In this document: piece by piece, positions 45,595 to 54,510 of the stretch
How positions within the stretch are numbered: the stretch's first letter is position 1
Layout: the number at the start of each line of letters is the position of its first letter
NCBI RefSeq assembly: GCF_030758345.1
Contig: NZ_JAVAMO010000002.1
Coordinates: 310,001 to 374,000, forward strand
Length of the DNA: 64,000 nucleotides
Direction: 5' to 3'
DNA from: Ruegeria discodermiae
Lineage (GTDB): Bacteria; Pseudomonadota; Alphaproteobacteria; Rhodobacterales; Rhodobacteraceae
Notes under the pieces: generated by a model
Database searches by the model: none
What the model was told of the DNA's origin: nothing
What the model saw: the letters and a program-made list of their open reading frames with translations, nothing else
Program-made: the position numbers and the translations under genes

Positions 45595-46869
45595 CTAAAG
45601 GCTCTTGATGACTTGGTTGGCCGTGAAGGCCGTCTGATACAGGCGGGACATGATCGGGGCCGAGGGAACGGTTGACAATTCGGTCATCGGCAGGGGCAGA
45701 TCCGCGGGGTCCATGCCCGAAATCAGGTCGGCCATGCACTGTCCGAAGATCGTGCCCGTCGTAATCCCGCGACCGTTATAGCCGATGGGGGTCAACAGGT
45801 TGGGGGCCAGTTGGTAGATGCGCGGCAGGTGGTCCGGCGTCATGGCGATCTGGCCGTGCCACGCCTCTTCGAACTCGACCGGGCCCAGTTCGGGATAGAG
45901 GCGCGCAAGCTGTTTCTTGGCCCAGCGACGCGACAATCCGCGACCGACCGAGCCGACAACCGTGCCCATCGAGCCGATCACGATCCGGTCATAGGCGTCA
46001 CGACGAATGCTGAACATGATCTGACCGGTATCCCATATGCCCTGACGGCCCGGCAGAATGTGGGACATATCCGCGGCCAGCGGTTTGGTCGCCAGCTGGA
46101 AATAATGGATCATCGTAAAGACGCGTTTCAGATCGGGCCACAAATCATCGCTATAGGCATTTGTGCCCAGGACGACATATTTGGCCCGAACGGTGCCCTG
46201 ATCGGTTTCGACCAGCCACATCTCGCCATCCCGGCGCAGCTTGGTCGCGCGGACACCGGTGCTGATCCCGGCACCAGCGCCCTTTGCGGCGCGCGCCAGG
46301 CCGCGGCAATAGCCCATCGGATTGATCGTGCCCGCCCGGTGATCCAACAAACCGCCATAAAACGCGCGCGTACCGGTCTTCTCAACCATGTCCTCGGCCG
46401 ACAACAAATCAACCGGCTCGCCCAGCCGCTCCCATTCCGCGTGACGCGCCTGCAGATCCTTGAAGCCCGATGGCGCATGGGCTGCATGAATGGTTCCGGT
46501 CTTGGTAACCTCGCAGCGGATCTGATGCTTTTCGATCAGATCGAAGACTTGCGCGGGGCCTTCACCAAAGCGCTTTACGAAGCGCGGCCCGTAAGTGTCC
46601 CCCAGCTCTTTCCGCACAGCCGCAGGAGGGTGCCAGACGCCGGCATTTACGAGACCCACATTCCGGCCCGAGCCACCATACCCGATGTGCTTGGCTTCAA
46701 GCACCTGAGCACTAACGCCACGTTCAGCACAGTAGAGCGCTGTCGAAAGCCCGGTGAAGCCACCGCCCACGATGGCGACATCCGTCTCGACATCGCCCGC
46801 CATCGGGTTTTGAATGTCCGGTTCTTTGGCTGAGATGTCCCAAAGAGAAATCGGGCTGCCTGTTCTCAT
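45595..46869 (-). CDS. FAD-dependent amino-acid/amine oxidoreductase (DAO family)
   Basis: 424 residues, first gene of the aapP operon. Residues about 30-50 hold the FAD-binding motif VAIVGGGFTGLSTALYCAERG, and near the C-terminus GYNGRGITTGTIFGQCMADLI is the conserved DAO ending. The N-terminus SLWDISAKEPD resembles gamma-glutamylputrescine oxidase-like members (PuuB, SLWxxTA). It would oxidise a C-N bond of a secondary or primary amine. Upstream, 128 bases separate it from the divergent rhodanese gene and contain the shared motif at 46974-46995. Confidence 0.8.
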   Translation of the reverse strand: MRTGSPISLWDISAKEPDIQNPMAGDVETDVAIVGGGFTGLSTALYCAERGVSAQVLEAKHIGYGGSGRNVGLVNAGVWHPPAAVRKELGDTYGPRFVKRFGEGPAQVFDLIEKHQIRCEVTKTGTIHAAHAPSGFKDLQARHAEWERLGEPVDLLSAEDMVEKTGTRAFYGGLLDHRAGTINPMGYCRGLARAAKGAGAGISTGVRATKLRRDGEMWLVETDQGTVRAKYVVLGTNAYSDDLWPDLKRVFTMIHYFQLATKPLAADMSHILPGRQGIWDTGQIMFSIRRDAYDRIVIGSMGTVVGSVGRGLSRRWAKKQLARLYPELGPVEFEEAWHGQIAMTPDHLPRIYQLAPNLLTPIGYNGRGITTGTIFGQCMADLISGMDPADLPLPMTELSTVPSAPIMSRLYQTAFTANQVIKSL

Positions 46870-46973
46870 AGGATGGTCTATTCCTCACAAGTGTGAACGC
46901 GCGCGAAGGCTCGCACGATTCATCTATGAGCAGGTTGCAATGAACTTGTCACTGTGTCAATATATGAAAAACA

Positions 46974-46995
46974 TGTTATATATATCGGAACAATG
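46974..46995. promoter_or_regulatory. Shared operator-like motif, site 1 (FAD oxidoreductase/rhodanese promoter)
   Basis: TGTTATATATATCGGAAC begins at 46974 and continues AATG. TGTT and AACA form inverted half-sites 11 bases apart. It matches site 2 at 18 of 22 positions and site 3 at 17 of 22. It lies just before the rhodanese start and about 105 bases upstream of the FAD oxidoreductase gene. IclR proteins bind such short inverted repeats; the local IclR gene is the prime candidate. Confidence 0.55.
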
Positions 46996-46997
46996 TC

Positions 46998-47402
46998 ATG
47001 CCAACTCTCAAAAAAACCGCTGCACAGATGGTGCAGGAGTCTCGCGACCGCATCGAAGAGATCGAAACCGCTGATCTCATCGCGATGCTCGACGACCCGG
47101 ATGTCGTGATCGTTGACATTCGCGACGTCAGAGAACGTCAGCGGACGGGTTTCATTCCGGGCAGCTTTCATGCCCCGCGCGGCATGATCGAGTTCTGGGT
47201 CGACCCCGGCAGCCCCTACCACAAGGATGTCTTTGCGCAGGAAGGCAAGAAATACGTCTTTCACTGCGCGTCCGGATGGCGCTCGGCGATAACCGTTGCC
47301 ACATTGCAGGATATGGGCTTTGACGCCGCGCATCTCAAAGATGGATTCGGGTCCTGGGAAAAGTCGGGCGGTCCGGTTGAAAAGATCGCCACAAAAGACT
47401 GA
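46998..47402 (+). CDS. Single-domain rhodanese-like sulfurtransferase
   Basis: 134 residues. A complete rhodanese domain with the catalytic cysteine C90 in the loop FHCASGWRS (CxxGxR), preceded by VVIVDIRDVRERQRTGFIPGSFHAP. It would carry a persulfide for sulfur transfer or detoxification. A small extra N-terminal helix precedes the domain. It stands alone between divergent and convergent genes but shares the operator-like motif with the rest of the locus, so it probably handles sulfane sulfur released from the pathway substrate. Confidence 0.9.
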   Translation: MPTLKKTAAQMVQESRDRIEEIETADLIAMLDDPDVVIVDIRDVRERQRTGFIPGSFHAPRGMIEFWVDPGSPYHKDVFAQEGKKYVFHCASGWRSAITVATLQDMGFDAAHLKDGFGSWEKSGGPVEKIATKD

Positions 47403-47426
47403 TACAGGCGCTGGGTAATGCTCACC

Positions 47427-48194
47427 TCACAGTCGGCGCAGCTTCTGTGACACACCTGCGGCGGCGTGCCGAACAAGTGTTCCCAATTGGTCTTCGCCAC
47501 CATCGACGAGGTTGATATCGGGCAAAGAGATACCCAGCGCTGCAACCGCCTCGCCATCCGGCAACAGGATCGATGCGCCGAAACTCAGGATGCGATCGCG
47601 AAACTCACCGCGGTCAAACGCGTAGCCCTGCTTAAGCGTTTCGGCCACATCCTGCTGCAGCTCGTTGAACGTGGTGAGCGTGTTGTCCGTGTAGCGTGCC
47701 AGCTTGCCGGTCAGTTTGTCTCGCATCTGTTCAAAGTTGCTGGCCATGATCGCCTTGCCTGTGCCAACGCAATGGATCGGTGCACTCCCACCAACCGGGT
47801 TCCATGACCGGATTGGCTTCAGACTGTCGATCTTGTCGATATAGACAACCGTGAGGCCTTCTGGGACAGCCAAATAGATCGCCTCCCCGGTCTCCTGGCT
47901 CAAATGCGCCATCTCGGGCGCTGCGACCGCGCGCAGGTTCAGATTCTCGACCGAACTGCGCCCAACCTGCCAAGTCTTGAGTGTCGCGGCATAGCTCTTG
48001 TCATCCAGATGCTTCACATAGCCCAGCGTCGTCAGCGTTTGCAAAAGCCGAAATGTGTTTGATTTGGTCAGCTCCAACTCGCGCGACAGTTCCGTGACGC
48101 CTTTGCTTTGTTGTGACGCGGCAAGATTCTCCAATATTGCCAATCCTTTGGATAGGGTAGAATCCACCTTTGGTGCTTTTGAATTTTCGCTCAC
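47427..48194 (-). CDS. IclR-family transcriptional regulator
   Basis: 255 residues. Winged helix-turn-helix at about 10-70 (STLSKGLAILENLAASQQSKGVTELSRELELTKSNTFRLLQTL) and an IclR effector domain (about 80-250, with GEAIYLAVPEGLTVVYIDKIDS, HCVGTGKAIMA, YAFDRGEFRDRI). Its ATG overlaps the molybdoenzyme stop by four bases, so it is expressed from the promoter that carries operator-like site 2 and may be autoregulated. It is the only regulator in the 38122-56750 locus and so the likely controller of it. Confidence 0.9.
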   Translation of the reverse strand: MSENSKAPKVDSTLSKGLAILENLAASQQSKGVTELSRELELTKSNTFRLLQTLTTLGYVKHLDDKSYAATLKTWQVGRSSVENLNLRAVAAPEMAHLSQETGEAIYLAVPEGLTVVYIDKIDSLKPIRSWNPVGGSAPIHCVGTGKAIMASNFEQMRDKLTGKLARYTDNTLTTFNELQQDVAETLKQGYAFDRGEFRDRILSFGASILLPDGEAVAALGISLPDINLVDGGEDQLGTLVRHAAAGVSQKLRRL

Positions 48195-50530
48195 GTGTTT
48201 TGGTCTCCTCTCGCCATGTTCTGCATATCAGAACGCGGAGCAGCTTCAAACTCCGGTTGCTCATGTACCGTGACAGGCGGCACTGTTCCGTCAAAGCGTT
48301 GTATCTCGACCATCGCGGAGTGCGATGCTGGGCTTTGCGTCAGGCTTGACGTGCGCAAATCGTGGGTCAGGGCGTTTGGATTGCCGTGGCGATCACGCTC
48401 TTGCGGCGCGTTGAAATCCGGATCATACCAAGCGCCTGTCCACAAAAAAACGCAGCCTTTTCGGATGTCATCCGTGATGCGCGCGCCGGCCAGGCAGCGC
48501 CCCCGCTCATTGAACACTTCAACCACATCGCCTTCGGCAATGCCCCTTTCGCCAGCATCTTCAGGGTGAATCAGGATCGGCTCCCGGCCTTGAACCTTGT
48601 GGCTGCGGCTGAAATCCCCATTATCGAGTTGCGAATGCAGTCGGGTCGCTGGCTGTCCCGATATGAGATACAACGGATGCGAACCTGCCACCACATCCCT
48701 GGGAACGAACCAGGTCGCGTGGCCCGGACAATCGTTAAGCCCAAAACTTGCTATCCGCTGCGAATAGAGCTCGATTCGCCCGCTTGGGGTCTGCAGCGGG
48801 TTGGCTTCTGGATCCTTACGGAATTCAGCCATGAAGACCTGATCAGGCGACGGGTCATTCAACTCGACAATATCGCCCTGAATGAAGCTCTCCCAATCCG
48901 GCAGGCTTTCCCCCGCCGCGTCTGCCGCCTGCTGCGTCTCGCTCCAGATACGTTTCAGCCACATGTCCTTGCTCAAACCTTCGGTAAAGGTCTCTGCATC
49001 ACCCATCCGGCCAGCAAGGTCGGCGAAGATATCAAACTCAACCCGTGCCTCACCCACCGGCGTTGAACTTGCAAGCATAGGCACCAGGGCATTGTCTGAT
49101 TTGCCGCCACCAAAATCCGTGCGTTCCTGCGCTGCCGCGACCGGCAGCACGATATCCGCGTGCCGCGCCGTCGCTGTCCAGTTCAGTTCATTCACGATTA
49201 TGGTGTCGGGGCGTTGAAAGGCTCTGTGAAGGCGTCGCAAATCCTGGTGGTGGTGGAACGGATTACCGCCCGCCCACCAGACCATGCGAATATCAGGGAA
49301 GGTCCGGTTTTCTCCATTATACTTGTACGATCCACCCGGGTTCAGCAGCATCTCCGAGATCATGGCCACGGGGACGAAATCGTTCACCGGGTTCTTGCCT
49401 TGTGGCAAGGCGCCCCAGCGGAACGGACGCTCGATATTCCCGATATTGGCGTTCACGCCAAACCCGACAGTATAGCCACCGCCCGGCAATCCGATCTGAC
49501 CCAGAATCGCAGCTAAGGTGACGCTGATCCACAAGGGCTGCTCGCCATAGTCGGCCCGTTGCAACGCGGCGGCGCAGGTGACCATTGTGCGCCCTGCCGC
49601 CATCTCGCGCGCCAGCGCTACGATGCGGCCTTCGGGCACCCCGGAAACGCCAGCGGCCCACTCGGCTGACTTCACGACCCCATCAACCTCGCCGCGCAGA
49701 TAGGCGGCGACCTTGTCAAACCCGACCGTATAACGCTCCAGAAAGTCCGGGTCATGCAAGCTTTCGCTCAGCAGCGTATGCGCCAGCCCCATCATCACTG
49801 CGGTATCGGTGCCGGGTTTGGGCGGTAGCCATTCCGCCGCTATCTCGTCCGCCGCATCTGTTTTCAGCGGGCTGAGATTCACGAACCTTACACCAGCTTC
49901 GGCACAGGCTTTCAGATTATCAACCATCCGGTGTTTGGCCACACCACCGTCGCTGACTTGTGTGTTCCGCTGGGCCATCCCGCCAAACATCACCACCAGA
50001 TCGGTGTGCTTGGCGATCACCTGCCAGCGCGTGGCTTGGGCGACCTGCATTCTGAATGGGCCGACGATATGCGGCATCAGCACCAAGGCCGCATTGTAGC
50101 TGTAATTCCCTTCAGACCGGACAAACCCGCCCTGCCCGTTCAGGAACCGCTTGAGCTGGCTCTGCGCATGATGAAACCGCCCCGCGCTCGACCAACCGTA
50201 AGACCCGGCAAAGATCGCTTCGTTGCCATGGGTCTGCCGGACCCGTTTCAATTCCCTCGCAAGCAAATCGAGCACGTCGTCCCAACTTACTTCGACAAAA
50301 CTATCACGACCGCGCACGCCTTCCCCCGTCAGCCAGCCGCGCCGCACGGCAGGCCGCCGCACGCGCGCGCGCCCATTCAGGCTGGAGGCAATGTTGGTAT
50401 TTATCTCGGACGGGTTGGGATCGGCGGGATGCGGATGTACGGCCACTAATCGGCCTTCGACAGTCTCGGCAATTCCGGCACCCCAATGGCTTCCAGTCAG
50501 AGTCCGGGCAGTTTTTTCAGTCACTCTCAT
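48191..50530 (-). CDS. BisC/TorZ-type molybdopterin oxidoreductase
   Basis: 779 residues from the ATG at 50530. A longer GTG start at 50569 exists but lacks a ribosome-binding site. Typical of biotin-sulfoxide/TMAO/methionine-sulfoxide reductases: THSHWGAGI-like start (LTGSHWGAGIAETVEGRLVAV), the molybdenum-Ser region SYGWSSAGRFHHAQ, GGNPFHHHQDLRRLHRAFQRPDTIIVNE, and the C-terminal LYLISGQPATRLHSQLDNG. No signal peptide and no iron-sulfur cysteine set, so it is a cytoplasmic BisC-like enzyme. It reduces an S- or N-oxide. The operator-like motif overlaps its start codon, and it is co-translated with the IclR gene. Confidence 0.85.
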   Translation of the reverse strand: MRVTEKTARTLTGSHWGAGIAETVEGRLVAVHPHPADPNPSEINTNIASSLNGRARVRRPAVRRGWLTGEGVRGRDSFVEVSWDDVLDLLARELKRVRQTHGNEAIFAGSYGWSSAGRFHHAQSQLKRFLNGQGGFVRSEGNYSYNAALVLMPHIVGPFRMQVAQATRWQVIAKHTDLVVMFGGMAQRNTQVSDGGVAKHRMVDNLKACAEAGVRFVNLSPLKTDAADEIAAEWLPPKPGTDTAVMMGLAHTLLSESLHDPDFLERYTVGFDKVAAYLRGEVDGVVKSAEWAAGVSGVPEGRIVALAREMAAGRTMVTCAAALQRADYGEQPLWISVTLAAILGQIGLPGGGYTVGFGVNANIGNIERPFRWGALPQGKNPVNDFVPVAMISEMLLNPGGSYKYNGENRTFPDIRMVWWAGGNPFHHHQDLRRLHRAFQRPDTIIVNELNWTATARHADIVLPVAAAQERTDFGGGKSDNALVPMLASSTPVGEARVEFDIFADLAGRMGDAETFTEGLSKDMWLKRIWSETQQAADAAGESLPDWESFIQGDIVELNDPSPDQVFMAEFRKDPEANPLQTPSGRIELYSQRIASFGLNDCPGHATWFVPRDVVAGSHPLYLISGQPATRLHSQLDNGDFSRSHKVQGREPILIHPEDAGERGIAEGDVVEVFNERGRCLAGARITDDIRKGCVFLWTGAWYDPDFNAPQERDRHGNPNALTHDLRTSSLTQSPASHSAMVEIQRFDGTVPPVTVHEQPEFEAAPRSDMQNMARGDQNT

Positions 50531-50549
50531 TGTTCCGGTATAAAAAACT
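50528..50549. promoter_or_regulatory. Shared operator-like motif, site 2 (molybdoenzyme/lyase promoter)
   Basis: On the minus strand the sequence reads AGTTTTTTATACCGGAAC followed by AATG, where the last three bases are the molybdoenzyme start codon. It matches site 1 at 18 of 22 positions. The metC-like gene starts 43 bases away on the plus strand. Different distances to the start codons at the three sites argue against it being a shared ribosome-binding site. Confidence 0.55.
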
Positions 50550-50592
50550 GATATTCCAAATATTGACACATCGGAAGGGTGCTGTCATCCTA

Positions 50593-51792
50593 ATGATCGA
50601 ACTAGAGGGCACAAAAGTGTGGGATACCCCTGTAAATTTATCCGACTGCCTAGTGCAGGACGGACGGCCTGATCGCGTTGAGGGTCGGCATGTCAACATG
50701 CCTATCGAGCTGGGCTCGACCATGGTCTTTGACACATTAGCGGAGTTCGAGCGTGCGCGCGACGCCCGCTATGAAAGTGGCACGCTTTATTACGGGCGCT
50801 ACGGCAACGCCGCAACGTATAAGCTGGAACAGATGCTGGCCAAACTGGAGGGCGCCGAAGCGGTCACGCTCACCTCTTCCGGCGTGGCGGCGGTGTCCAC
50901 AACATTGATGGCGCTGACCCGCCCCTGCTCTCATCTTTTGGTCGCCGACAATGTTTATGGCAATACGCGCGCGTTTTGTGATGGATTGCTGACTCAGCAG
51001 GGCGTTGAGGTCGAGTATTTCGACCCAATGATCGGCGCGGATGTTGCAAAACTGATACGCGAATCCACCGCCGCGATCATGTTCGAAAGCCCTGGATCGG
51101 GCACGTTCGAGATGCCCGATATCCACGCCATCGCAAGCGCCGCGCAAAAGGCAAATGTCGCCACAGTGCTCGACAATACCTGGGGTACGCCGGTCTTTAG
51201 CCAGCCCCTCGCCTGGGGTGTCGATATCGTGGTGTATTCGGGCAGCAAATACATCTCCGGGCATTCCGACTGTATGCTTGGTATTGCTGCCAGCAACGCG
51301 GCTTACGCTGAGGTCATCCGCAAGACGGTCATGCAGATTGGTGACAAGACCGGCGGGCAGGAGATTCTGCTGGCCCTGCGCGGTCTCAGGACCTTGAAGC
51401 TTCGCCTGGATCATATCGATCGTGCGGGGCGTGAAATGGCCAACTGGTTTGCGGCGCAATCGCGGGTGAAAACGGTCTTGCACCCCGCGCTGCCCTCCTG
51501 CTCCGGGCACGAGAACTGGGCACGGGACTTTACCGGAGCTGCGGGCCTGTTCGGCGTGATCTTTCACACGACCAGCGAAAGCGCCGTGCGCGCTTTCGTC
51601 GACGCGCTGCATCATTTCGGCATCGGTGTCAGTTGGGGCGGTTTTGAAAGTCTGGTTCTTCCGGTCACACCTGTGCGAACCGCGACGAACTGGTCCGAAC
51701 CCGGCCAGCTCGTCCGCTTCAATATCGGGTTGGAGGACCTTGAAAGCCTGAAGGCAGACCTCCTCGTAGCCCTTCCCTTGCTTGACTCGTAA
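50593..51792 (+). CDS. Cystathionine beta-lyase/trans-sulfuration PLP enzyme
   Basis: 399 residues from the ATG at 50593. Cys/Met-metabolism PLP family: RYGNAATYKLEQMLAKLEGAEA, cofactor aspartate in VLDNTWGTPVFSQPL, and the PLP lysine K219 in YSGSKYISGHSD. The C-terminal SWGGFESLVLPV is close to MetC rather than MetB. It cleaves C-S bonds of cystathionine or a similar thioether to release thiol, pyruvate and ammonia through an enamine, which would give RidA its substrate. It leads a plus-strand operon with the VOC and MBL genes; the next gene begins nine bases after its stop. Confidence 0.85.
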   Translation: MIELEGTKVWDTPVNLSDCLVQDGRPDRVEGRHVNMPIELGSTMVFDTLAEFERARDARYESGTLYYGRYGNAATYKLEQMLAKLEGAEAVTLTSSGVAAVSTTLMALTRPCSHLLVADNVYGNTRAFCDGLLTQQGVEVEYFDPMIGADVAKLIRESTAAIMFESPGSGTFEMPDIHAIASAAQKANVATVLDNTWGTPVFSQPLAWGVDIVVYSGSKYISGHSDCMLGIAASNAAYAEVIRKTVMQIGDKTGGQEILLALRGLRTLKLRLDHIDRAGREMANWFAAQSRVKTVLHPALPSCSGHENWARDFTGAAGLFGVIFHTTSESAVRAFVDALHHFGIGVSWGGFESLVLPVTPVRTATNWSEPGQLVRFNIGLEDLESLKADLLVALPLLDS

Positions 51793-51801
51793 GGATTCAG
51801 G

Positions 51802-52437
51802 ATGCTCAACAAAATCGACCATTTTGCTGTCGGGGCGGACACGCTCGCGCAGGGTGTTTCCGCCATGAAAGACGCCCTCGGCGTCGAGGTGCCGCGAGGC
51901 TCCAAACATGACGCGATGAGCACGCATAATTGCGTTATGCAGGCGGGCAATGAGAGTTTCTTTGAGTTGATCGCAATTGATCCTGATGCCCCCGATCCGG
52001 GGCGCGTTCGCTGGTTCACGCTTGACGACCCCGCCACGCAAGCACGCCTCAAGGAACGGCCCCAAGCGCTGTGCTGGGTGGTCAACACCAGCGACCTCGA
52101 TGCCGTGATCGCGGCGAGCCCGGTCGATCTGGGCGAGATCGTTAATTTCCAGCGCGGTGACCGCAGCTGGCGCCTGACCGTTCCCAAGGATGGCCATCTG
52201 CCCGAAGGCGGCTTGCTGCCTGCCTTCATTGAATGGTCGCCGGGGCCTCACCCCTCGACCGGACAACAGGATCTGGGGGTGAAACTGGACGCGGTGCGGA
52301 TCAGCACACCTGACACCTCCCGCCTGCAAGGTATTTTTGATGCCCTGGATATCTCACATCTTGCAGAAATATCCGAAGGCCCCTCCGCGCTGTCGTTTGC
52401 GCTTCGCAGTCCCAACGGAGAGGTTATACTCGACTAA
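51802..52437 (+). CDS. VOC-superfamily glyoxalase-like protein
   Basis: 211 residues, glyoxalase-like domain type: KIDHFAVGADTLAQGVSAMKDALGV at the start, NCVMQAGNESFFELIAIDPD, then a second half LDAVRISTPDTSRLQGIFDAL. The single long domain with an initial His (IDHFAV) and an acidic residue in FFELIAI matches metal-binding VOC lyase/isomerase members. No specific reaction can be given. It is placed between the C-S lyase and the MBL gene, with gaps of nine and sixteen bases, so it is part of the same pathway. Confidence 0.75.
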   Translation: MLNKIDHFAVGADTLAQGVSAMKDALGVEVPRGSKHDAMSTHNCVMQAGNESFFELIAIDPDAPDPGRVRWFTLDDPATQARLKERPQALCWVVNTSDLDAVIAASPVDLGEIVNFQRGDRSWRLTVPKDGHLPEGGLLPAFIEWSPGPHPSTGQQDLGVKLDAVRISTPDTSRLQGIFDALDISHLAEISEGPSALSFALRSPNGEVILD

Positions 52438-52453
52438 ACCGAGGAGGCCGAAC

Positions 52454-53338
52454 ATGACGACCCCGCCCATCGATCTTAATGCGAAACCCGATGTTACCGG
52501 GTTCTTTGACGAGCAATCGAACACGATCAGCTATGTTGTGCGCGACCCGGACAGTACCGCCTGCGCCGTCATCGACCCGGTCATGGAGTTCGACCCGGCT
52601 GCTGGACGCCTGACATTCGATTGCGCAGACAGGATGATCGCTTTCATCCGCGAACAGGGTCTGACGCTGGAATGGATCATCGAGACCCATGTCCATGCCG
52701 ATCACCTGTCCGGCGCGCCCTACATCCAGCAAGAGCTGGGCGGCAAGATAGGTATCGGCGAGCATGTGCTGACCGTTCAGGATACCTTCGGTAAGATCTT
52801 TAACGAGGGCACCGAGTTTCAGCGTGATGGCTCACAGTTCGACAAGCTCTTCGCTGACAATGATACTTATCAGGTGGACGGGCTGCCCTGCTTTGCGTTG
52901 CATACGCCCGGCCATACCCCGGCCTGCATGGTGCATGTGATGGGCGACGCCGCTTTTGCGGGCGACACGCTTTTCATGCCCGATGGCGGCTCAGCCCGCG
53001 CCGACTTCCCCGGTGGTGATGCCGGTCAGCTTTATGACTCGATCCAGAGGGTGCTGTCGATGCCCGATGAGGTCCGGCTTTTCATTTGCCACGATTACGG
53101 GCCGGGCGGGCGGGCGATATCCTGGGAAACCACGATTGGCGAACAGCGGGCCAACAATATTCATGTCGGCGGCGGCAAGTCGCGCGAAGACTTCATCAAG
53201 TTCCGTACCGAACGCGACGCGCAGCTTGCCGTGCCAAAGCTCATCCTGCCCTCGCTTCAGGTGAACATGCGCGGTGGCGAAGTGCCCAAGGACGACGACG
53301 GCAACATGATGCTCAAAACCCCCGTCAACAAGCTTTGA
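52454..53338 (+). CDS. MBL-fold persulfide dioxygenase-like protein (Blh type)
   Basis: 294 residues from the ATG at 52454, preceded by GAGGAGG. Metallo-beta-lactamase fold with H79-x-H81-x-D83-H84 (ETHVHADHLSG), a further His in LHTPGHTPACMVH and an Asp in FAGDTLF. GGSARADFPGGDAGQLYDSI and CHDYGPGGR are typical of the Blh/ETHE1-like persulfide dioxygenase group that turns glutathione persulfide into sulfite with an iron cofactor. That would dispose of sulfur released by the lyase and rhodanese. It ends the plus-strand operon, before a perfect terminator hairpin. Confidence 0.8.
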   Translation: MTTPPIDLNAKPDVTGFFDEQSNTISYVVRDPDSTACAVIDPVMEFDPAAGRLTFDCADRMIAFIREQGLTLEWIIETHVHADHLSGAPYIQQELGGKIGIGEHVLTVQDTFGKIFNEGTEFQRDGSQFDKLFADNDTYQVDGLPCFALHTPGHTPACMVHVMGDAAFAGDTLFMPDGGSARADFPGGDAGQLYDSIQRVLSMPDEVRLFICHDYGPGGRAISWETTIGEQRANNIHVGGGKSREDFIKFRTERDAQLAVPKLILPSLQVNMRGGEVPKDDDGNMMLKTPVNKL

Positions 53339-53383
53339 TGCCGATCCATTATTTGGCTCGCCTCTCAAACTATTGATCCTGCA

Positions 53384-53417
53384 AAAGCCGCCCGTCGGGA
53401 GAAAAACGGGCGGCTTT
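53384..53417. terminator. Bidirectional intrinsic terminator
   Basis: AAAGCCGCCCGT (53384-53395) and ACGGGCGGCTTT (53406-53417) form a perfect 12-bp stem with a 10-base loop, flanked by A-rich and T-rich ends. It lies between the convergent MBL and aapM genes and serves both strands. Confidence 0.9.
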
Positions 53418-53441
53418 CTTCGCGATAGTTCTGGTCTGATA

Positions 53442-54509
53442 CTACCGCTCCGCCACTTTCATCCTGCGCTTCAGGTATTCGCCATACTGGCCCAGGCCAA
53501 ACAGGAAGACCCAGTAGATCAGCGCAACGAAGATCAGCACTTCCAGATAATACGGTGCCCATTCAGGCGTACCGAACGCGGCATTTGCAGAGGCCAGAAT
53601 GTCGAAAAATCCGATGATGATGACGATGGCCGTTTCCTTGAACGTCACAACAACATTGTTGATGGTCGCAGGCAAAGCGTGACGGAACACTTGCGGAAGA
53701 ACGATGCGTCCCAGGATTTGCCAATATGTAAGGCCCAGTGCCTTGCCGGCCTCAAACTGGCCCTTCGGGATCGCCTGAAAACCGCCACGCAGCACCTCGG
53801 CCTGATAACAGGCAAAGAACAGGCCAAACGCGATGATCACGCGCCAGATTTTGTCCCCTTCCAGCCAGCTCGGAAGCAGGATCGGCATCACGACAGCAGC
53901 CGTGAACAGCGTCGTCAGCAGTGGAAGCGACCGTATAAGGTCGATGACCAGTGATGCGAATGTGCGCAAAACGGGCATCTCGGATCGCCGCGCCAGGGCC
54001 AGGCCAAGCCCCATCGGCATCCCGATCAGAACAACGCTGGAGAATAGGAACAGGGTCAGGGCCAATCCGCCCCACTGATCTGTGGTGACCTGGGTAAGAC
54101 CCAGAAGGCCGCCTTCCATCAGCAGGTAGTAGGCTGCAAATCCCACGACCCAAATCACCGACAAGCGCTTTGCGGTCCAGGTCCATGGAAAGCAGGACAG
54201 CACAATGGTGCCGACAATCGCCAGACAAGCCAGCGTTGACCGCCAGTGTTCGTCAAACGGATACAGACCAAAGAGGATCAGCCGGTACCGTGCGTCAATG
54301 ACAGACCAACAGGCGCCTTCTTTGCTGCATTGCTCGACATCCTCAGCGCTCCAGACCGCATTGAAAAGCGCCCAGTTGATCGCCGTCCAGACCAGCCACA
54401 AAAGAACGGCATAGACGATGATGGTGATCGCCGAGTTGGCGGGCGTGGAGAACGCCCGCCGCTTGAACTGTTTCCAGTCGAAATTTCCAAGCATTGCGAC
54501 AGTTGCCAT
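53442..54509 (-). CDS. aapM: Amino-acid ABC transporter permease (AapM type)
   Basis: 355 residues. Many membrane helices (about eight), with the polar amino-acid permease loop EVLRGGFQAIPKGQFEAGKALGLTYWQILGRIVLPQ, the EAA motif that contacts the ATPase. The long N-terminal extension (about 150 residues before the family core) is characteristic of AapM rather than of small GlnP-like permeases. It starts one base after aapQ and pairs with it as a heterodimer. The ATPase partner is encoded about 15 kb away. Confidence 0.85.
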   Translation of the reverse strand: MATVAMLGNFDWKQFKRRAFSTPANSAITIIVYAVLLWLVWTAINWALFNAVWSAEDVEQCSKEGACWSVIDARYRLILFGLYPFDEHWRSTLACLAIVGTIVLSCFPWTWTAKRLSVIWVVGFAAYYLLMEGGLLGLTQVTTDQWGGLALTLFLFSSVVLIGMPMGLGLALARRSEMPVLRTFASLVIDLIRSLPLLTTLFTAAVVMPILLPSWLEGDKIWRVIIAFGLFFACYQAEVLRGGFQAIPKGQFEAGKALGLTYWQILGRIVLPQVFRHALPATINNVVVTFKETAIVIIIGFFDILASANAAFGTPEWAPYYLEVLIFVALIYWVFLFGLGQYGEYLKRRMKVAER

Positions 54510-54510
54510 A

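Noticed and set aside
50737-52329. 530-codon minus-strand frame opposite the C-S lyase and VOC genes
   Set aside because: It spans two well-supported plus-strand genes and shows no domain.
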